Made by a program: the position numbers and the translations under genes. 64,000 bases of DNA from Lepiota brunneoincarnata (taxonomy: Eukaryota > Basidiomycota > Agaricomycetes > Agaricales > Agaricaceae): positions 620,001 to 684,000 of the forward strand of contig JAEBUN010000016.1 of NCBI GenBank assembly GCA_023014365.1. Reading direction: 5' to 3'. The notes beneath the pieces are model-generated. The model did not search any database. It was not told where the DNA came from and saw only the letters and a program-made list of their open reading frames with translations. Each line of letters begins with the position of its first letter. Positions within the stretch are counted from its first letter, which is position 1. Below are positions 45,860 to 56,924 of the stretch, piece by piece.

Positions 45860-47170
45860 ACCACTGGTCACTGACTCAGAATCAGAGGATGAGCAACAGA
45901 ATGCTCAGTTTAGCCAAGAGATGGAAACACAGTCATACTCTGAGGCATTAGAGTGACCAAATGGTGAGGGTGATAAATGGCATAAGGCAGCACTGGAGGA
46001 GATTAATGCCCACCTCACAAATAGAACTTGGTCACTTGTACCACTGCCTCCAGGGGAGAAAGCAATTGGGTCTAAATGGGTGTTCAAGATTAAACACAAT
46101 GCAGATGGCTCTATAGAGTGTTACAAAGCCTGTATTGTAGCAAAGGGATTTAGTCAGCGACTGTTAGGGGAAGTAAGCGCACCGGAACCAAGTTGATATT
46201 TGGGTGGCGAATACAATCGACACCCACACTACTTATATACATAGAGGCCTGCGCACAGACCGGGTAGCCAAACACTACGTAGCTACTAGAACATAACGTA
46301 CGCAAACAATATACAAACAACGTCAGTCGCACGTGGGTTAGACTCGGGGATGGGGGTGGCCGAAGGCTGAGGCCGGGCTTAGGCATCGGGCATCGGCTAG
46401 AGAGGCCGAGCACGGATACCCAACCACAGACCCCTAGACATACCTTGCGTAAGGGGGTATAGTCCCCTTACAGCGACCAGGACAAGATTATTTTGAAACC
46501 TTTGCATCAACTATGCATCAGAGTACCATCCGAACTATACTTGCCCTGGCTGCTATTGAAGACCTAAATCTGTGTACTGTGGACAAATCTCATGCTTTTA
46601 TCAATAGTGATATTGATGCTGAAGTATATATGAAGCAGCCAAAAGGGTTTGAGCAAGGGGGTTCAGAGTATATTTGTAAACTGAACAAGTCCCTATATGG
46701 GTTAAAGCAGTCACCTCATCTGTGGAGTGAAAAACTTGCAACTGTAATGGAAGGGATGAACTTCCATAGGTTGCACAGTGATCCATCAGTTTACCTCTAT
46801 GCCTGGGATGATGTACAGGTAGTCATGCCTGTGTTTGTAGATGACATCACAATTGCATCAAAATCTGTTGAGAAAATGGACCAGTTTGTGGAGGAATTAT
46901 CTTCACATTTCAAATTGAGGGACCTGGGTGAAACATCATTCTTATTGGGTGTTGAAATCAAATGAGATAGGCAACAGCACATATTGACATTGTCCCAATG
47001 TCAATATATTCTAAAGAAGTTGGAAGAGTTTGGAATGACAGAGTGCAAACCATGAACAACACCCATGATACCTAATAAGGTCCTTACACTAGATGATTGT
47101 CCAAAAACTCCAGAGGAAAAGCAAAAGATGGTTAATATCCCTTACATGAATGCTGTTGGCTCTCTCATGT
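45860..47170 (+). pseudogene. Copia reverse transcriptase, interrupted
   Basis: Reads WHKAALEEINAHLTNRTWSL, KWVFKIKHNADGSIECYKAC and VAKGFSQR, then a solo LTR (46162-46472), then GQDYFETFAST. A 150-codon open stretch follows with TVDKSHAFINSDIDAEVYMK, KSLYGLKQSPHLWSEKL and the catalytic motif FVDDI (about 46845). TGA at Arg positions in LE(R)PNGEGDKW and EIK(R)DRQQH, and a third at KP(TGA)TTPM. The second half ends VGSLMY at a further insertion. Confidence 0.9.
46162..46472 (-). mobile_element. Solo LTR of the gag-only element family (311 bp)
   Basis: TGTTAGGGGAAG...TCCCCTTACA flanked by a perfect 5 bp duplication GCGAC (46157-46161, 46473-46477). Clearly related to 1868-2189 and 3471-3798, with more CpG retained. 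Confidence 0.93.
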
Positions 47171-47386
47171 ACAAGCTTACGCTCATGTGCCTTCGGCACA
47201 CCCAGTTTGTGTGACTTTGGCATTGTCTGACAAAGCATGCTGGACCTTCAGCCCACACATCAGAACAAAGGGAACAATTGCTGACATAATTAAAAAAAGC
47301 TGACCAATTCTGACTAATCCTGACTTATTCTGACTAAGCTTACAAATCATACAAACGGGGTCCACTTAAGGTGGCCTGCCATTCTT
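47171..47386. mobile_element. ~216 bp MITE-like insertion in copia
   Basis: It separates VGSLMY from LATTTHPDIAYAVGVL. The left part GCACACCCAGTTTGTGTGA resembles the inverse of the right part (TCATACAAACGGGGTCCAC), and a short TTCTGACTAATCCTGA repeat lies inside. Family and exact ends are uncertain; TA occurs at both borders. Confidence 0.5.
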
Positions 47387-47393
47387 TATAGAT

Positions 47394-48032
47394 TTGGCCA
47401 CTACAACACATCCAGACATTGCTTATGCTGTAGGGGTACTAGCACACTTCAATGCTAACCCTGGAATGGCTCATTGGTCAGCTGTTAAACACTTGTTCCA
47501 ATACTTAAGGGGTACATTGGACTATAAGCTCACATATGGATCTGACTCCAGTATTGGTGATAGGATGTTTGTGACATATTGTGATGCTGATCATGGAGGG
47601 GACAAGGACTCTCACAAATCCACAACAGGATATTTGGTGAAGCTGGGTCAGGGGGTTGTGTGTTGGAGAAGCAAGCTTCAATCTGTGGTCACCAAGTCAA
47701 CTACTGAAGCAGAGTATGTGGCTGGGAATGAAGCTGGAAAAGAAATCCTGTGGATGCAAAAATTGCTAGGAGAGCTTGGATATACTCCATGTGCCCCATC
47801 AGTACTATACACTAATAGCCAGTCTGCAATGTCTGTTGCCAAAAACCCTGATCATCATGGGAGGATGAAACACTTGGACATGGGTTATTATTGGTTGAGG
47901 GAGAAGGTGGTAATGAAAAAGCTACAGCTTGAGCACCTGTCTACTGATGACATGCCAGCTGATCTGCTTACAAAACCTCTTGCCCAAGTCAAGGTGGAGA
48001 AGTTCTGTGATCTTATAGGTTTAAGGAAATGA
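47394..48032 (+). pseudogene. Copia RNase H domain
   Basis: An intact 212-codon stretch with TTHPDIAYAVGVLAHFNANP, the catalytic YCDADHGGDKDSHKSTTGYL, TKSTTEAEYVAGNEAGKEIL (Glu) and MKHLDMGYYWLRE. It ends LAQVKVEKFCDLIGLRK. It belongs to the interrupted copia polyprotein and has no independent start. Confidence 0.9.
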
Positions 48033-48120
48033 TGGAATAGGAAGTTGGATAAGTGAAGGTGTGCAGTAGATCAGGGGGTTGTGCATTGGTGATCCACTAC
48101 ACAAATTAAAGAAGTGTTCT

Positions 48121-48132
48121 GTCAGGGGGTTG
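48121..48132 (+). promoter_or_regulatory. Copia polypurine tract
   Basis: GTCAGGGGGTTG immediately precedes the 3' LTR. A second copy of ATCAGGGGGTTG lies about 50 bp upstream. Confidence 0.6.
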
Positions 48133-48303
48133 TGTTAAATAAAGTGACAGATCACTTATTAGTTAGTAACAAATTATAATATATAGGTCATTAGTTGTTA
48201 TGTACACCCATCCCTTGGGGATGTCAATTAGTGGACACCAAGTTTCACACCTTGTGTCCATTTTGACAGGATGGGACCTTAGACTAGCCAAATCCTATTA
48301 TGT

Positions 48304-48595
48304 TGTAAGGCTGCTACAAGTTCTTGGAGGTAAAAGACATCTATTCGGTAACTACATGGCACATATTTTAAAGGTTCTATGTGTCCATGTTTCTACAAAA
48401 ATTGGGAATAAAAGGAGTGCTATGGTATGTAAATGAGAGACTGAGAGCATAAACAAGCGAGTTTTCTATGTAAAAAATGAGTGTGAAGGTGAAAGGAATT
48501 ATGTGTAAGATAAGAATAATTAAAGAGCAAGCCAAATTACCACTATACACTAGATAATTGTGACATCCTTGTGTAGCTGAGAGGGTGTCCCTACA
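48304..48595 (-). repeat. 3' LTR of gypsy element 1
   Basis: About 90% similar by eye to 55630-55920. Differences are mostly C/T and G/A transitions. Confidence 0.92.
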
Positions 48596-48639
48596 CCTCT
48601 GAGCTTTCTGAAAACAACTCTCGTGAGTTGTTTTCACTT

Positions 48640-50000
48640 GTCTTCAACATCTGCGAGGTCCTCGGGGTCAACAAACTCTGTGACATGGATATGATGTGGC
48701 GAGTGAGCGTGGTAAGGGATGAGTCGAAATGCTGCAAATTTGAGCCTTGAAACAGTGCTGTTTGCTTCAGCAAGCATGTAGGCACTGTTCCAGAGTCACT
48801 TGATGACCACCATGGGTCCTAAGTACCATGGTTTGCACTTGTGCCCAACTTTGGGCTTGATTTTCTTGTTGAGGAGCAGCATGAGGGTGCCTGGAGCAAA
48901 GTTGTAGTCATGAACTTGGCTACCCATTTGCTTTTCGAAGTCTCAGATGGAGGCAAAACATGCTGCCAAGACTCACTCATGTATTTTGGCTAGATTGCCA
49001 TCATGTTTCTCAAGGGCTTGGGCTCAGATGGAGAGAAGTTGGGAGGTGGTGAGTTTTCGGGTGGGGAATGGGTGTAAAAAGGTGGCCTTGGTGATGTCGA
49101 ATGGAAGTAGTGGTTCAACCCCATGGACAGTGTAGTACGGTGTGTGTCTTGTGGCTTTTTGAGTAGTTACCCTGTCAGCCCAGAAAATATATGGAGCATG
49201 CTTGTACCAACTGCAAATATCACCATCGCAGACCTTGACAAGGGCATCCCAGATGGTTCTGTCGGTTGTTTCCACAACTCCATTGGACTGTGAGTTGTAA
49301 GCTGAGATCCAAATATGACGGATGTGATACTTATCAGCTAGCCAATCCAAGGCTGTGACAAAGGCTGTTCCATTGTCCGTGACTATTTCCTTGAGTCCTC
49401 CCCATCTGCACAAGATTTCTTCGAAAATGAAGGCTCCCAGTGTCCTGCTGGTCTCTCTAGTGAGGGCTCTCCATTCTGGCCATCCAGTAAGGCTGCAGCA
49501 AGCTTGAACAATGTATTTTCACCCATGAGATGGTGGCATGTGCATGGAGTCAATGTAGGCTTTCTGGAAGAGGGGGGCTGGGGTCTGGATTGTTGGTGGC
49601 AAGACTACCTGTTCCATGGATCGGATCTGACATGGATGGCATGTTTTAATGAACCAGCAGACATTATTTTCGAGTGAGGGCCACCAGAACCGGTCAGCAA
49701 GAGTGCGTCAAGTGGCATAGAACCCTTTGTGTCCTAAGTTGTCATGTGTTTGGGTAAGCAATCAATGGCGTTGTGATTTTCCCATCACCACCACCTGGTG
49801 TCTCCCACCATACTCCTTCCTGCACAACCTCTTGTTGTTCATGAAGAACTTGCCTGCTCATTTGAGAAACCTTTTCTTGGCCTTTTCAGTGAGTCCCTCC
49901 GGCAGCTCTAGTGATGTTAGGAACCTCCTAATTTCCTCCAACTCTAGGTCTCTTTTTCTTGCCTCATCATCATGGGGTACTAGCTTGTCTGTCTTCTCCC
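48640..50000 (-). pseudogene. Gypsy 1 integrase
   Basis: The minus strand reads EIVTDNGTAFVTALDWLADK, then HIWISAYNSQSNGVVETTDR (integrase core Asp and Glu), KWYLGP-type C-terminal sequence and VTEFVDPEDLADVEDK near the LTR. Several in-frame stops. Confidence 0.8.
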
Positions 50001-50087
50001 TTTCCTCTGGGCTTTCTGGGCTGTTTCTTGGCTTGCTTCTGGTCTCCAAGACAGTCACCTCACCTCCCCTCTCTTCAAAACCTCCCA

Positions 50088-52008
50088 CTACCCATGTCCC
50101 ACACCCCAACACCTCGTCATCCACCCATGCTTCAGCTTCTTCTTCTCCGAAGTCTTCCTCCTTGCTCTCCTCTCCTCTCCTCTCCTTCGTCTTGACAATC
50201 CATCTGGTCCTTGGTGTTTCTTCCCTGGAACATGCACTAGTTTGAAGTCAAACATCAAGATAGCTGAGATCCATTGATTTACAGCCACATTTGGGTGTAC
50301 ATCTGGTTTGTTGATCATTCCTTTGATGTATTTCACATCGACCTCCACCACTAATTGTTTTGCACCCACCAGCCACAATTTGCATGCATTCAAGGCCCGA
50401 AAAAGTCCATACAGCTCCAGCTTAGCTTGGGAGTAGTGAGATACCTTCTCGTTCCAGGCAATAGATCCAAAACAAGCTGGCTGTCGTTTCCCTGTGTTAT
50501 CCATCTGACCTAAGATGTATCCAACTGCAATTAGGGAGGTGTCCACAGCCAAAATGATGTTGAAGGGTAAGGTATGGTTGATTGGCCTGATTGCCTCACA
50601 CATTGCAACCTTCTGCTTTATTTCCTCCATTGCCACTTTATGTTCCTCCTCCCATCTAAACTCCTCTCGTTTTCCTTGCATTAACTTGGTGAGTGGTTCA
50701 CATATCTCCACAAATGACTTGATCCAATTCCTGACCATTCCTGCCATCCCCAGAAATCCTCATACTTCTGACACATTCCTGCACTCTGGCCACCTCAACA
50801 CCTTCTCCACCATCACCTCATCTGGTCTCTGCCCTTCATACATACACAGTCTCCCCACCACCACAGTTTCTGGTAAGCACAGCTGGAGTTTCTTTGCTGA
50901 TACTGTCACTCCTGCATGTTTGAGTCTGTGCAGTACGTGATTTAGGTCAATTGTGTGTTCCCACAAGAATCATCAAATGCCTGGGTTCTCCACTAGGACC
51001 TTGTAAGTGCTGTCTAGTTTTTCATAACGCATTTTTGGGCCTAATAGAGTAATGTCATCTAGAAAATTTGGGGCTGTCTCTGTTTCCTCCTTCAAGAGGA
51101 AGGCGATGTTGTTGTGAAAGATCCCAACTGAGCCTGTCCATCCTTGGGGTAGTACTGTTAGCCTCATTGTTCCTAGAGGCATATCAAAGATGGTAAAGTC
51201 TCGAGAGGGCTCTGCCAGGGTTTGGTAATCATACCCCACAAAGATATCTAGTCCTGAGTAGATGCCTTGTGCTGCACATTGCTCCATGTAGAGATACATA
51301 TATCAGAGGGGGGCTTTGGGAGTCTTGAATTGTGATTGTGTTGAGGGGTGTCAAGTTATGCACAATCCGTATGTTGCCATCCTTCTTTGCCACAGTAAAC
51401 CACTGATGCCTGTAGGAGCTGTATGATGGCTCATATACCCCAGTCTTGATCTTTTGTTTGATAAGCCCAATTACTTTTTTGCGAAGCCCAGGGGGAATGG
51501 GTAAGGATTTCCTAGTCCATGGGATATGTTTGATGACTGGAATTTTGACAGGAGTGAAGTAGTCCTTGTGAAATCAGCCTTTTTCTGTTTCATCCCATGC
51601 TAGGCCCAACTCATTGTTCAACAGTATCTGTGCCACCAGTTTCTTTTCCTCTGGCCACAAGAAGTCATTTGAAAATATCCCTAGCTTGTCCATCCTGTCC
51701 TGCGTAAGGCATATTCCTGGCCGGAATGGAGGTGGAAGGACTGGTAACACAGGTAAGGTCAATAGGGGGTCTTCAGGTACCTTTCTGATAATTTGGTAGT
51801 CACTAGGCATTGTCACTGGTACTGGTTGGACTTTGTTGGTGACCTTTTTGTAAGCTAGGCAGTGGGCCTCGATGTTGTAAGTGAAAGTTGATGAGAGGAT
51901 TGCCTCTGTTAATGTGTTGTCTCCTCCATAGATCCTCCATACTCCTTTGTCCTCTATTCCCCTCATCACTACCAATCCTTTCCTTGTCTTCTTGTTATCA
52001 GAAACCAC
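50088..52008 (-). pseudogene. Gypsy 1 reverse transcriptase and RNase H
   Basis: From 52008 downward: FLWPEEKKLVAQIL, DYFTPVKIPVIKHIPW, GVYEPSYSSYRHQWF, then DFTIFDMPLGTMRLTVLPQG and NFLDDITLLG (the xDD catalytic box). RNase H starts NIILAVDTSLIAVGYILGQM and has YSQAKLELYGLFRALNACKL and VEVDVKYIKGMIN. Stops separate the open stretches. The lineage matches basidiomycete gypsy elements that use the LDDI/VDDV box. Confidence 0.88.
50973..51299 (-). pseudogene. Gypsy 1 RT palm fragment
   Basis: Open stretch of the RT palm with the LDDI box at about 51058; part of the 50088-52008 polyprotein. Confidence 0.7.
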
Positions 52009-52014
52009 ATCAGA

Positions 52015-52375
52015 AGGACGGTTACTTTTAGATCACATTCACATGTCACTATGAAACTATCAGTAGTGTACATCAGAAGGACTATTCTTAGTATATGCCT
52101 CATGTTTTCTTATCTCTGACTCATAGTTACCCCGGTCTGGACTATTATAGTAGGAGTACAGCCACACTTAGGAGTATATAAGGATACAGTACAATACCTT
52201 GTATCCTTATCTTAGTGTTATACAGTTCTTGCCTCCTATACCTCTTTGCCCTTAAACCGGCTGGACTATAGTGCTCCGTCGTCTCTAAGTCACGCCTAGT
52301 AGGACAAGACCAAGTCTGTATAGACATCTTGCCACGAACGCTGTGCTACTCAAGAGCGAACCCCTAACCCAGGTA
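52015..52375. mobile_element. ~360 bp insertion in gypsy 1, possibly a solo LTR
   Basis: It separates the protease-side frame (RERVEEKCY, ends about 52376) from VVSDNKKTRKGLVV (starts about 52012). It has a TATATAAGG box at 52175-52183 on the plus strand and no ORF. ACATCAGAAGGAC occurs twice, at 52008 and 52070. The borders read GGTTAC and GGTAACA, with no clean target duplication. Confidence 0.5.
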
Positions 52376-52501
52376 ACACTTCTCCTCCACTCTCTCTCTT
52401 GTTGGCACCACCACCTTTCTTTCCTTCCCTACTGGGTCTGTCACCACTACCTCAACATTACCATCCTCCTGCTCTACTTTCCCCAACCTCACTCCTTGTT
52501 G

Positions 52502-53400
52502 CTAGGGCCTTCCCAACAACAACTGATATGGTGCCATTTTCACAACAAATGCATGTGCAAATGTCTTCAAACCTCCTACCATGATCTCCAACCACTTGAC
52601 ACAACCCTCTAGGTTCTCCTTCCCACCATTCGCTGTCTGCATCACCATCCTCCTCACCCTATTCACCTTTATCCCCAACTCATCACATAAATCCTGTCTC
52701 ACCAATACAATCTCTGACCCTTTGTCCAACAGTCCCATCTCAACTGCTCCCTTTCCCTCTGTCCCTTTCACTGTCACTTCCACCTCTTGAAGTGGTGTTG
52801 TAAACTCAAGTGACATCCCAGGTACTGCTGCTACAACAGCTCCCATTGTCAGAGCTTTCTGTGTATGTGTGTTGTCAATCATGAGTTTGCAAAGGTCCCC
52901 ACTGATTGATAGTAACTCCTTTACAGTGACTTTAGGGACTTCAGCTTCAAGTATGTATTTGTAGATCCCTTGTGTTATTGATGTGCTTGAGACTTTCAAC
53001 TCAAGTTTGTATGCTGGGTACATCTTGGCTGCTTCCTCCTTTCATCCTTCTTCCCTAGTCTCTGCTGACTCTTCACTACTCTTCCCAGCTCCTCTCTTCT
53101 CTTGTGCTCTCGTTGTCACCATCCCTTCAACTTCTGACTTCTTCTCATTTCCCAACTCCTCCAACTCGACTATTGCTCCCCACACAAATCCTTCTTCTCC
53201 AGTCTCCATCTCTTGTGCTGAAACATACGAGGTAAGTGGTATGGATGAAGGGGTTGGGGCTGGTACTAGTGGTGTTATACTTGCACTGGGGGTTGTCTGT
53301 AGTGGTCCCCCCCACTTCTGATCTATAGCTCCTTTGAAGCCTCCTGGATTTCGTTCAATATGCAAGCCATCTCCATGCATGTGGTACCCTCCAGCTAGAA
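52502..53400 (-). pseudogene. Gypsy 1 protease region
   Basis: The minus strand carries VWGAIVELEELGNEKKSEVE, then (52502-53023) MYPAYKLELKVSSTSITQGI and VEMGLLDKGSEIVLVRQDLC, followed by GGLKTFAHAFVVKMAPYQLL then LGRP. This is a retropepsin-like fold (LLGRP end). The active-site triad reads DKG, not DTG/DSG, so activity is doubtful. Confidence 0.75.
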
Positions 53401-54061
53401 TAAGTAATTGACCTGCTCAAACATACTCAGCTGTGATGGGGCATGCTTGAAGCCTATGTGAGGGATCTTTACACATGAGGCATGTGTAGTTCTGGGGTGT
53501 CATGGGTGCCCCATGTCCTGGCTGATTTCACATGAAGGCTGTTGTTGATGCTGTTGGTATCCATTGTGCTGGTGGTGAAATGTGTTCAGCGACAGTTGGG
53601 GCTACCAAAACTAGCTGGGCATAAGTTGCCATGTATGTTGCATCGGTTACCTCTAGCCCATGTAGTTTCCTTGTGAGTTCTTCAACCTTGTCCATCACTT
53701 CTCCCTTCTTCTTTTCCTTTTCCTCTTCAACCTTTACCTTCCTTGTTCTCACCTCCTTCTTTGTTTTTCCAGCCTTTTGCCTATATCGTCATTGTCCCTC
53801 TTCCTCACTGGACTCTTCATCTGTCATCTCAACAGATGACTCCTCTGACTCCTCACTACTACTCTGTTCTCATCTCTTCTTTCCCTTCCCTTGTTTCTTC
53901 AAACTCTTCCTCGTCCTTTATTCCCATAACTCTTCTTCATCTACTGCTTCCTTCAGAAACACAAATCTCCCTGCCTTCAGTACTTTCTTGATTTTGGGGA
54001 TCTGTGAATGTCTGGGTTACTGTCCTCCTTTTCAAGTCGATCCCAGATGGTGCATCAAGTG

Positions 54062-54953
54062 CTGAGGGAAAGTCCTTTCCAAAAGTAGTGATCACCTTCA
54101 TCCGTGGTAATCTTTTGACCCAAACCCTGCCATCTGACCCTAAGCGATTGATTTTGGTCTCATCTGACCAAACCACCCTCTTCCAGCCTTCCAGAGTCCA
54201 GTCTGCATGTGCCTCTGCCCACTCCAATCTTTTCCTCTTATGTATAACAGAGAGTTTAGGCCTTTTCTGCTTGACTACAGCCTTCATTCCAGCTTTTTTG
54301 AGTGCTCTGCAAACTGTTTTGGATGATAGAGGTTGGTCAATGACAGTATGAAGGGTTCTGGTGATTTGGGAGGCATTTTCAGCCTTGCAGGATGTGATAA
54401 AATGAGTGGCATATTTGATATTGCCAACAGAAAGCTTGGTTGGGTGGCCACCAAGTGACTTTGAAAGTGTTGAATAATGTTTGGAGCGAAGACAAGATAT
54501 AGTGCTGAGGTCAAGACCAGTGGTAGAAGCAATATGGGTAGCAGAGTGGCCTTTGTCCAAAAGGGAAAGAATATGGTTGCATTGAGTCATAAAGAGGGAT
54601 CGCATGTTAGCAAAATGAGGTTGGGGGGGTGGTGTGAGCTAGGGAAGTGAGCAGCTATATTTATACATTATTCCAACCAGTCACATGACATTTATTTGCA
54701 CTTATTTGGCTGTAATAAACAAAATCATGTGATTAGAGTAAAGACAGACAAAACCCTTCCAACGACCTTAAATGATTGTTTAATTTACTGACTTCCCAAA
54801 ATGGCATATGACGTAATGATATTTGGCAGGATGATACATGAGCCATATAGGTATTCCCAATTAAAATATGAAGGTTTCACCTTTAGTAGGTGGGCAGTTA
54901 TTAGCATATTTGTTGAAGTATAAAAATCATTGGAAGGGTTTTGTCCCTTACTG
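54062..54953 (-). mobile_element. Tc1-like transposon (~890 bp), internally deleted
   Basis: The right end finishes ATTGGAAGGGTTTTGTCCCT then TACTG at 54953, followed by TA. The left end (54062) starts CTGAGGGAAAGTCCTTTCCA, an imperfect inverse. It interrupts the gypsy gag. A second inverted copy of the terminus lies inside at about 54736-54763. Confidence 0.8.
54100..54605 (-). pseudogene. Tc1-like transposase, C-terminally truncated
   Basis: Starts MRSLFMTQCNHILSLLDKGH with an HTH pair (GLDLSTISCLRSKHYSTL; LGGHPTKLSVGN). It continues VCRALKKAGMKAVVKQKRPK and ERKxLEWAEAHADWTLEGWKRV-type sequence, and reaches VVWSDETKINRLGSDGRVW with the first catalytic Asp. The rest of the DDE domain (second Asp, third acid) is deleted, and the frame runs into the terminal repeat. 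A full-length Tc1 transposase is about 340 aa; about 170 remain. Confidence 0.88.
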
Positions 54954-55629
54954 TACCATAGGCCAGAGCTTATGATAATACTTGTTTAGGTCATCTTCAT
55001 CCTCAATATCCTCGTCTGCCGCTGCCTCAATGAACCTGAGTAAACGATTGACTGAATATTTCCCTCCAAGGGATGTCTTTGAGTATGACTCTAAAATCTC
55101 TTTCTTTAGTATTCCATAATCCTGTTCATACCCTTCAAGACTCTTCCAGAACTGTTTCGTCTTGGGATCTGTATACTTCACCACCATCTTTGCTTTCTCC
55201 GCTTTATCCAACCCACATGCTCTTGCCTGCTGTTTGAACTCCTCAAAGAACTCCTTCAACTCCTCAGGATGTTTGGGGTTGAACTCTGGTGCATGCTTGG
55301 TTCCTGGGGCTGGCATGGCTGTCATACCTCCTGGAGTTGATACTGAGGCCATTTGAGGGGTTGGTGTTACTGGCGGTGTTGAGGTGAGGAGTAAGGCCTT
55401 TTGTGCATGGCCTCATAATGTCTCTTGGTCTGACAATGATGTGGTCACTGTAGGTCCTGCTCCTGATGGTCGTTGATGCTTCGCACTCTTGGAAGACTGA
55501 CTTTGCTGGGATGGAAGCTTCAACTGTGACCATGTCTGGACTCTTGGTTAGTCTGTTGTGTTGTAAGGATTGTAGGGATAGAGAAGGAGTGTGGTTATGA
55601 GCTAGCCACCCCTCGTGGTGGGCTCCAAA

Positions 55630-55920
55630 TGTAAGGCTGCTACAAGTTCTTGGGGGTAAAAGACGTCTATTTGGTAACTATGTGGCATGTATTTTAAAGG
55701 TTCTACGTGTCCATGTTTCTATGAAAATCAGGAATAAAAGGAGTGCTATGGTATGTAAATGAGAGACCAAGAGCGTAAATGAGTGAGTTTTCTATGTAAA
55801 AATGAGTGTGAAGGTGAAAGGAATTATGTGTAAGATAAGAATAATTAGAGAGCAAGCCAAATTACCACTATACACTAGATAATCACAACATCCTCACATA
55901 GCCAAGAGGGTGTCCCTACA
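55630..55920 (-). repeat. 5' LTR of gypsy element 1
   Basis: Pair of 48304-48595; followed by ATGT, the right-hand target duplication. Confidence 0.92.
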
Positions 55921-56177
55921 ATGTGAAGGGGAGTTACATACGAAGGACCTTTACACTTGACCAAATCAGTGGGCTTATCAAATCACACTATTATTAACAA
56001 CATGTGAATACATCAGTGATTGTTGATCAACTCGAGCTAGTGACTAGTGATCAGTATGTCACTGATACTATTGACTCTACTCAGTTCAACAGTATATATA
56101 ATAATTGGGCCAGTATAGAGTGAGATAGAAGTGTTTGTCCAAGCTTATCACCCAGCTGACCTACCAACCAATGACAG

Positions 56178-56330
56178 TATATGCTGATGTGTACCATTAT
56201 TTATTTATTTGAAAAATAAATCTCATAAGATATTTTTTAATTCCAAACTTTAGGTGATATATTTATATAGGTATTTTTCATAAAATCAATTATTATGATA
56301 CATATAAGCAAAATATTACATAAAATAACA
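56178..56330. repeat. Continuation of the ~85 bp satellite
   Basis: TATGCTGATGTGTACC...TCTCATAAGATATTTTTTAA continues the unit interrupted at 41713. A second, more diverged unit follows. Confidence 0.7.
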
Positions 56331-56339
56331 CTATGGTCT

Positions 56340-56820
56340 AATGGTTAGTGTTTCAAGCTCCATACAAATGTGTTAATTCCATTTTTGAGGTTGAGGGTTC
56401 AAATCCTGCTCACATTTCAATACATGCAAGATCAATATTTCATCATTCTCAAACCAATGTCTGCTCTTTCAATATATTTAAGATCTGTATCCCATGTTTT
56501 CTGCTACTCTTGGGATATTGTACAATGAGGATATGACTCATAGTAAGAAGTATAAAATACCATTGGTACACCAATAAATATTCCAACATCCCCCCTACAT
56601 GGTTTTACTTCTCCACTGCTCTCTAACTCTACCTTGAGTTCCTACTTCTCATTCCAAACCTCAACTATCTGTACCAGGCATAAATTCCCCATGGTTTTTG
56701 TAAGTCAGAATTAAACTTGTATGAAGTCATGATACTAAATTATAGCAGGGATTCTTTAAGCACTGTGCAAAGTACTTCTTTGAGTCAGAACAAGATGTCC
56801 CTCCACCTCCACCTCCCAAA
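56340..56820. other. AT-rich stretch, nothing firm
   Basis: No supported gene. A tRNA-like A-box/B-box pair near 56338-56410 does not fold into a tRNA. Confidence 0.35.
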
Positions 56821-56924
56821 TCTCCACAGATGGCCCCCCAACCAATTCCATCCATACAACAGCTTCATCCAACCTCACATTTGTTATTTTACTTTAATTT
56901 AAAAGCTAACTTGCACAAACTTAC

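Larger units (their letters stand above)
53410..55352 (-). pseudogene. Gypsy 1 gag, split by a Tc1-like element
   Basis: Starts MASVSTPGGMTAMPAPGTKH (ATG 55352) with FNPKHPEELKEFFEEFKQQA and DLNKYYHKLWPMV, where the Tc1-like insert enters at TA 54954-54955. Beyond it come a charged region, EELTRKLHGLEVTDATYMAT and a zinc knuckle CLMCKDPSHRLQAC (about 53460-53500). At least three stops. Confidence 0.85.
48304..55920 (-). mobile_element. Ty3/gypsy element 1, nested in the copia 3' LTR
   Basis: LTRs 48304-48595 and 55630-55920 (292/291 bp, TGTAAGG...CCCTACA) and a 4 bp target duplication ATGT. The intact copia 5' LTR shows the unoccupied site. Orientation minus: gag, protease, RT, RNase H, integrase. 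A primer site TGGAGCCCACCACG lies 2 bp inside the 5' LTR. It contains a Tc1-like insert in gag and another insert between protease and RT. Many stops. Confidence 0.93.
41831..56091 (+). mobile_element. Ty1/copia element, heavily nested
   Basis: LTRs at 41831-42168 and 48133-48303 plus 55921-56091 (TGTTAAATAAAG...TTCAACA). The 3' LTR is split by a gypsy element. Flanks ATATA/GTATA nearly match. Internal order is gag, protease, integrase, RT, RNase H, as in copia. Own length without insertions is about 4.9-5.0 kb. It is interrupted by inserts at 44421-45054, 45398-45859, 46162-46472, about 47171-47386, and 48304-55920. Many TGA stops make it non-autonomous now. Confidence 0.92.
41715..56177. 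mobile_element. TA-flanked MITE (~200 bp) interrupted by copia
   Basis: The left end starts CTGTTGTAGGTTGGTAGGTC (41715). The right end is its imperfect inverse, finishing GACCTACCAACCAATGACAG (56177). TA flanks both sides (41713-41714, 56178-56179). Removing it restores the satellite unit (acttcagataa-TA-tatgctgatgtgtacc). Without the copia insertion it spans 116 + 86 bp. Confidence 0.75.

Noticed and set aside
49727..50245. 172-codon plus-strand ORF rich in Ser/Leu
   Set aside because: Antisense shadow of the gypsy RNase H/integrase frame; no start context or domain.
56333..56410. tRNA-like A box (TGGTCTAATGGTTAG) and B box (GGTTCAAATCC)
   Set aside because: Acceptor stems do not pair (AACACTA against TCACATT) and the T stem has mismatches. 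At best a tRNA-derived relic or SINE head.
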